DNA from: Humibacillus xanthopallidus
Lineage (GTDB): Bacteria > Actinomycetota > Actinomycetes > Actinomycetales > Dermatophilaceae
Reading direction: 5' to 3'
NCBI RefSeq assembly: GCF_006717145.1
Contig: NZ_VFQF01000001.1
Location: 248,001 to 312,000, forward strand
Length of the DNA: 64,000 nucleotides
Part shown: piece after piece, positions 60,192-64,000 of the stretch
How positions within the stretch are numbered: position 1 is the stretch's first letter
Layout of the letters: each line of letters begins with the position of its first letter
Position numbers and translations under genes: made by a program
The notes under the pieces: generated by a model
Database searches by the model: none
Told to the model about the DNA's origin: nothing
What the model saw: only the letters and a program-made list of their open reading frames with translations

Positions 60192-62992
60192 ACACCGACC
60201 GCCCGCTCGACGGCATCCGGTCGATCAAGGCCAAGCTCGGCCTGCTCGTCGCCGTGAGCATCGTCGTGGCTGCCCTCGTGGCGCAGATCGGCGACCGCGC
60301 GGGGGTCCCCACCTGGCTCACGCTGCCCGTGACGATCGTCGCCGCGCTCGGGGTCACCCAGTGGCTCGCCCGCGGCATGACCTCGCCCCTGCGCGAGATG
60401 ACCGTGGCGGCCTCCCGGATGGCTACGGGCGACTACTCGCAACGGGTCTCCGCGACGTCGGCCGACGAGGTCGGAGCCCTGGGGGTCGCCTTCAACACGA
60501 TGGCCGCCGACCTCGCCGATGCCGACCGCCAACGCCGCCAGCTCGTCGCCACGGTCTCGCACGAGCTGCGCACTCCGCTCACGGCCCAGCAGGCGCTCCT
60601 CGAGAACCTCGTCGACGGCGTCGTGCGACCCGACGACGCCGTGCTGCGCACCGCCCTCGCCCAGGCCGAGCGCCTCGGTGCCCTCGTCGCTGACCTGCTC
60701 GACCTCAGCCGGGTCGACGGTGGCCGGGTGCCGCTGACCCTCGCGAGCGTCGACGTGCGCGAGCTCGTCGAGCAGGCCGTCGCCGAGGCCGGCGTGTCGC
60801 GCCGCGGCACCGTCCACGAGGTCCAGGTGCCGCGCAACCTGCACGTCGTCGCCGACGTCGCGCGCCTGCACCAGGTGCTCGCCAACCTCCTCGACAACGC
60901 AGACCGGCACAGCCCCACCGGTGGCACCGTCACCGTGAGCGCCGGCCGCGAGGGCGCCGACCGCTGGTGGCTGCTCGTCCGCGACGAGGGGCCGGGCGTG
61001 CCGACGGAGTCCGCCGAACGCATCTTCGACCGCTTCGGGTCGGGCGACGACGCCGGAGGGGGCACGGGCATCGGCCTCGCGATCGCGAGCTGGGTGTGCG
61101 AGCTGCACGGCGGGTCCATCTCCGCTCTGGCCACCCCGCCGGGCGAGCGGGGCGCCCGCATCCGTGCCGTCCTTCCGGTCGAGCCGCGACCCGCGCCCGC
61201 GCCCGCTCCACCGACGAACCCGCCAGCGATGCCGTATGCCGGCTCGTTCCCCACCGCTGTCGTCGTCGCCCCGGCCGCTCCCACCCCGTCTCACCTCACG
61301 TCATCGACCACGTTGCCCGCTCCGTCCTCGACCACGTCACCCGCTACGTCCCCGACCACCCCCACGACGGCGCCACCTGCCGTCATGCCCCTCGCGACCC
61401 AGGAGTCCTCCGTGCCCCAGCCCGTCCCTGCTGCAGCCGGCGCGTCACCAGCTGCCCCAATAGGTGCTTCCGGCCCGACCCCGCCGACGGCGTCCGGCCG
61501 TGTCCCGGTCGGCGAGCGCGAGCCGCTCATCGACTCCGTGTTCGGTGACCTGTGGCCCGAAGCCGGGCTCGCACCACAGGTCCGGCTGCTCCTCGTGTGC
61601 CTGGGGGTCGGCGTGCTCTCGGCGGCCCTGCTGCCCTACCGCAACATGGGGCTCGCCCTGCTCGTCGTGCTGCTGACCGGTGGCACCGTGCTGTGGCGCA
61701 CGTCCGAGCGCCGGGCGTCGCGGTGGTCCCTCGTCACGGCGGTCGTCTGCATCGGGCTCGCCTCGCTGTCCGTTCTCCGGGCCGCCGACTGGCTCATGGT
61801 GCTCGCCGTTCTGCTCGGGATCGTCCTCACCGTGACGGCCCTGACCGACGCGAAGGGGCTGTCGTCGATGGTCGCGGGGGCCGTGGCCTGGCCGCTGGCG
61901 GCGCTTCGGGGCCTGCCGCTGCTCGGCCGGACCATCGGTGCCACGAGCCGCGTCTCCGTCGTCTGGCCGATCGTGCGCACCGCCGCCATCTCGCTCGTCG
62001 CGCTCGTCGTCTTCGGTGGACTCTTCGCGTCGGGTGACGCCGTCTTCGGCTCGTGGGCGGGTGCCCTGGTGCCCGAGCTCGCCTGGGACAGCCTGATCTT
62101 CCGGTTCTTCGTCGGCTTCGTCATGGGCGGCGCCCTGCTCGCGGCGGCCTACGTCGCGCTCAACCCGCCGAAGGTGCACCGGGTCGCCGCCCCGGCTGCC
62201 CGCCCCGTCGCCCGGATGTGGGAGTGGGTCATCCCGGTCGGCCTCGTCGTCGCCCTCTTCGTCGCGTTCGTCGTGGCCCAGGCGGCGGCGCTCTTCGGCG
62301 GCCACGACTACGTCCGGCGCACGACCGGCCTGACGTATGCGGACTACGTCCACCAGGGTTTCGGCCAGCTCACCGTCGCCACGCTGCTGACCCTCGCGAC
62401 CGTCGCGGTCACCGTGCGCAAGGCGCCACAGGAGACCCCCCGCGAGCGCCTCGTGCTCCGGGTCGTGGTCGGCGCGCTGTGCGTGCTGACGCTCGTCGTC
62501 GTCGCGTCCGCCCTCCACCGCATGGACCTCTACCAGCAGGCCTACGGCTTCACCGTGCTTCGTGTGCTCGTCGACGCGTTCGAGCTGTGGCTCGGCCTGC
62601 TCGTCGTCCTCGTCCTCGTCGCGGGCATCCGGCTCCAGGGCTGGTGGCTGCCGCGGGCGGCGCTCGTCTCGGCAGCGGCGTTCGTCCTGCTGGGCGGCGT
62701 GCTCAACCCGGAGGCCTGGGTGGCCCAGCACAACATCGACCGGTACGCCGCCACGGGCAAGCTCGACGTCGCCTACCTCTCGACGCTCGGCCCCGATGCG
62801 GCGCCGACGATCGTCGCCGGCCTGCCCCGTGACATCGCGATCTGCGCGGTCGCGACCGACCCGGCGTCGGGCGACGACGCCCTCGCGTGGAACCTCGGCC
62901 GGTCGCGGGCGTCGGCCCTCGAGGTGGGTCCGGCCCCCGCTGCCGAGGTCGAGCGGTGTGCGACCCTCCGCGCGGGGGGACTCCACCGCTGA
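60188..62992 (+). CDS. Sensor histidine kinase fused to a large C-terminal membrane domain (DUF4153/DUF4173-like)
   Basis: 934 residues. Two N-terminal helices (~17-58), HAMP (~58-112), HisKA with His125 in VATVSHELRTPL, and HATPase_c with NLLDNADRHS (~235), DEGPGVP (~267) and GGGTGIGLAIA (~287). After a 110-residue Pro/Thr/Ala-rich linker (~335-445), a membrane domain of ~10 helices runs to ~860, with HDYVRRTTGLTYADYVHQGFGQL and PEAWVAQHNIDRY. These motifs fit the DUF4153/DUF4173 group. The frame is unbroken, so both halves form one protein. The stimulus is unknown; the membrane half may sense it. GTG overlaps the regulator stop. Confidence 0.9.
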   Translation: MNTDRPLDGIRSIKAKLGLLVAVSIVVAALVAQIGDRAGVPTWLTLPVTIVAALGVTQWLARGMTSPLREMTVAASRMATGDYSQRVSATSADEVGALGVAFNTMAADLADADRQRRQLVATVSHELRTPLTAQQALLENLVDGVVRPDDAVLRTALAQAERLGALVADLLDLSRVDGGRVPLTLASVDVRELVEQAVAEAGVSRRGTVHEVQVPRNLHVVADVARLHQVLANLLDNADRHSPTGGTVTVSAGREGADRWWLLVRDEGPGVPTESAERIFDRFGSGDDAGGGTGIGLAIASWVCELHGGSISALATPPGERGARIRAVLPVEPRPAPAPAPPTNPPAMPYAGSFPTAVVVAPAAPTPSHLTSSTTLPAPSSTTSPATSPTTPTTAPPAVMPLATQESSVPQPVPAAAGASPAAPIGASGPTPPTASGRVPVGEREPLIDSVFGDLWPEAGLAPQVRLLLVCLGVGVLSAALLPYRNMGLALLVVLLTGGTVLWRTSERRASRWSLVTAVVCIGLASLSVLRAADWLMVLAVLLGIVLTVTALTDAKGLSSMVAGAVAWPLAALRGLPLLGRTIGATSRVSVVWPIVRTAAISLVALVVFGGLFASGDAVFGSWAGALVPELAWDSLIFRFFVGFVMGGALLAAAYVALNPPKVHRVAAPAARPVARMWEWVIPVGLVVALFVAFVVAQAAALFGGHDYVRRTTGLTYADYVHQGFGQLTVATLLTLATVAVTVRKAPQETPRERLVLRVVVGALCVLTLVVVASALHRMDLYQQAYGFTVLRVLVDAFELWLGLLVVLVLVAGIRLQGWWLPRAALVSAAAFVLLGGVLNPEAWVAQHNIDRYAATGKLDVAYLSTLGPDAAPTIVAGLPRDIAICAVATDPASGDDALAWNLGRSRASALEVGPAPAAEVERCATLRAGGLHR

Positions 62993-63006
62993 GGCAGGAT
63001 GGCGCG

Positions 63007-64000
63007 GTGCGTCGTGACATCGCCGATCTCTTCGAGCTCGACCCGGCCCTGACCCACCTCAACCACGGTGCCTTCGGGGCGGTGCCCCGGTCGGTGCGCG
63101 AGGCGCAGGACCAGGCCCGTGCCGCCGTCGAGCGAGCGCCGATGCGGGCGTTCCGTGACGAGCTGCCGGCCGGCCTCGGGGACGCGCGTGAGGCGGCTGC
63201 GGCCTTCGTCGGCGTGCCAACCGACGCAGCCGCCCTCGTGCGCAACGTCAGCGAGGGCGTTGCCGTCGTGCTCGCCTCTCTCGACATCGGCCCCGCAGAC
63301 GAGGTCGTCGTCAGCTCGCACGGCTACCCGACGGCCGCGTCGGCCGTCCAGGCCCGAGGCGCCACGGTGAGCACCGCGACCTTCGGGCTGGGCGACGACC
63401 CCCGCGACGTCGTCGCAGCCCTCGCCGGCGCCGTGACCGACCGCACGCGCCTCGTCATCGTCGACCACATCACCTCACCGACCGCCCTCGTGCTCCCGGT
63501 GGCCGAGGTGGCAGCCGCCGTCGCACCGGTGCCCGTGCTCGTCGATGCCGCCCACGTGCCCGGTGCGTTGCCGGGGCTCGACGTGGAGGCCCTCGGCGTC
63601 GACTTCTGGGTCGGCAACCTCCACAAGTGGGCCTACACGCCGCGGTCGGCAGCGACGCTGTGGGTCGCCGCGCACCACCGTGACCGCATCCGGCCCCTCG
63701 TCACCTCGTGGAGCCACGGCCTGCCCTTCCCCGCGAGCTTCGACCTTCAGGGCACCGTCGACCATTCGGCCTGGCTCGCCGTGCCCGACGGCCTCGCGGC
63801 CTGGCACGCGCTCGGCGGGTGGCCGCAGGTCGAGCGCAATGCAGCACTCCTGCGCCGGGGAGCCGAGTACGTGCGCACGGCACTCGGCACGCCGAGCCCG
63901 CACGGCGGCATACCGACGGCGCCCTGCCTCGAGGTCGTCGCCCTCCCACCCGGGGTCGCCGAGACCCCGGAGGCCGCCGAGGAGCTGTGGCAGCGGCTGT
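63007..64000 (+). CDS. Class V aminotransferase, isopenicillin N epimerase-like (3' end outside window)
   Basis: 331 residues are present. Seen: DPALTHLNHGAFGAVPRSV (~11-29), ALVRNVSEGVAVVLAS (~76-91), HITSPTALVLPV, VLVDAAHVPGALPG (~180) with the PLP-binding Asp, and the PLP lysine in NLHKWAYTPRSA (~207). The group includes epimerases, cysteine desulfurase-like and kynureninase-like enzymes; the substrate is unknown. CAGGAT lies 6 nt before the GTG, consistent with a leaderless start. An octamer at 63906 is read as GGC ATA. The frame is still open at the window edge. Confidence 0.85.
   Translation, partial: MRRDIADLFELDPALTHLNHGAFGAVPRSVREAQDQARAAVERAPMRAFRDELPAGLGDAREAAAAFVGVPTDAAALVRNVSEGVAVVLASLDIGPADEVVVSSHGYPTAASAVQARGATVSTATFGLGDDPRDVVAALAGAVTDRTRLVIVDHITSPTALVLPVAEVAAAVAPVPVLVDAAHVPGALPGLDVEALGVDFWVGNLHKWAYTPRSAATLWVAAHHRDRIRPLVTSWSHGLPFPASFDLQGTVDHSAWLAVPDGLAAWHALGGWPQVERNAALLRRGAEYVRTALGTPSPHGGIPTAPCLEVVALPPGVAETPEAAEELWQRL

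Overview
The window is about 72% G+C, gene-dense DNA from a high-GC Gram-positive bacterium. Marker gene orders (recG-rsmD-coaD-DUF177-rpmF-rnc-mutM, smc-ftsY-amtB-glnK-glnD-ffh, rpsP-khpA-rimM-trmD, rplS-lepB-rnhB-DUF2469-yraN-comM-dprA-xerC, rpsB-tsf) are those of Actinomycetota, probably order Micrococcales and plausibly family Intrasporangiaceae. The family assignment is an inference from gene order and protein style, not from a search. The DNA is almost entirely chromosomal core. I see no rRNA, tRNA, CRISPR array, prophage or intact insertion sequence.

Layout. 1-4.8 kb: the end of recG, rsmD, coaD, DUF177, rpmF, rnc and mutM. 4.8-12.5 kb: a metabolic stretch with a Na+/solute symporter plus a small partner protein, a ferredoxin-reductase-like flavoprotein divergent from a hydroxyacid-oxoacid transhydrogenase-like enzyme, an M3 oligopeptidase and a MOSC protein. 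12.5-16.3 kb: an OatA-like acyltransferase/SGNH protein, acylphosphatase, chorismate mutase and a PPOX flavoprotein. 16.4-28.1 kb: smc, ftsY, the ammonium/PII nitrogen operon and ffh. 28.1-32.6 kb: an AbiEi-like accessory gene bracketed by four hairpin repeats, a hydrolase, an amidohydrolase and a GNAT protein. 32.6-43.97 kb: the ribosomal/tRNA-modification and signal peptidase/DNA-processing blocks. 44-50.7 kb: M23 peptidase, aminotransferase and a large secreted phosphodiesterase-nucleotidase fusion. 50.7-57 kb: a polytopic membrane protein, rpsB-tsf, an ABM-domain protein and an amidase. 57.1-59.4 kb: a sulfur operon (sulfide:quinone reductase-like, DsrC/TusE-like, DsrE-like) behind a CsoR/CstR-like operator. 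59.4-64 kb: a two-component system whose kinase is fused to a large membrane domain, and a class V aminotransferase cut by the window edge.

Two genome-scale signals stand out. First, the octamer GTATGCCG/CGGCATAC occurs at least 37 times, against about 2 expected from base composition. It occurs in both orientations, in all three reading frames (each forcing a rare codon), and more often between genes than within them. It resembles a DNA-uptake-type or other genome-wide recognition word. Second, about 20 genes start 6-7 nt after a TANNNT-like -10 box, so leaderless transcription looks routine here. I used this spacing to choose several start codons.

The best candidates for new biology are the octamer, the sulfur operon, the hairpin repeats around the AbiEi-like gene, and several protein fusions: TrmD-GNAT, histidine kinase-membrane domain, phosphodiesterase-5'-nucleotidase, and GNAT with a C-terminal domain.
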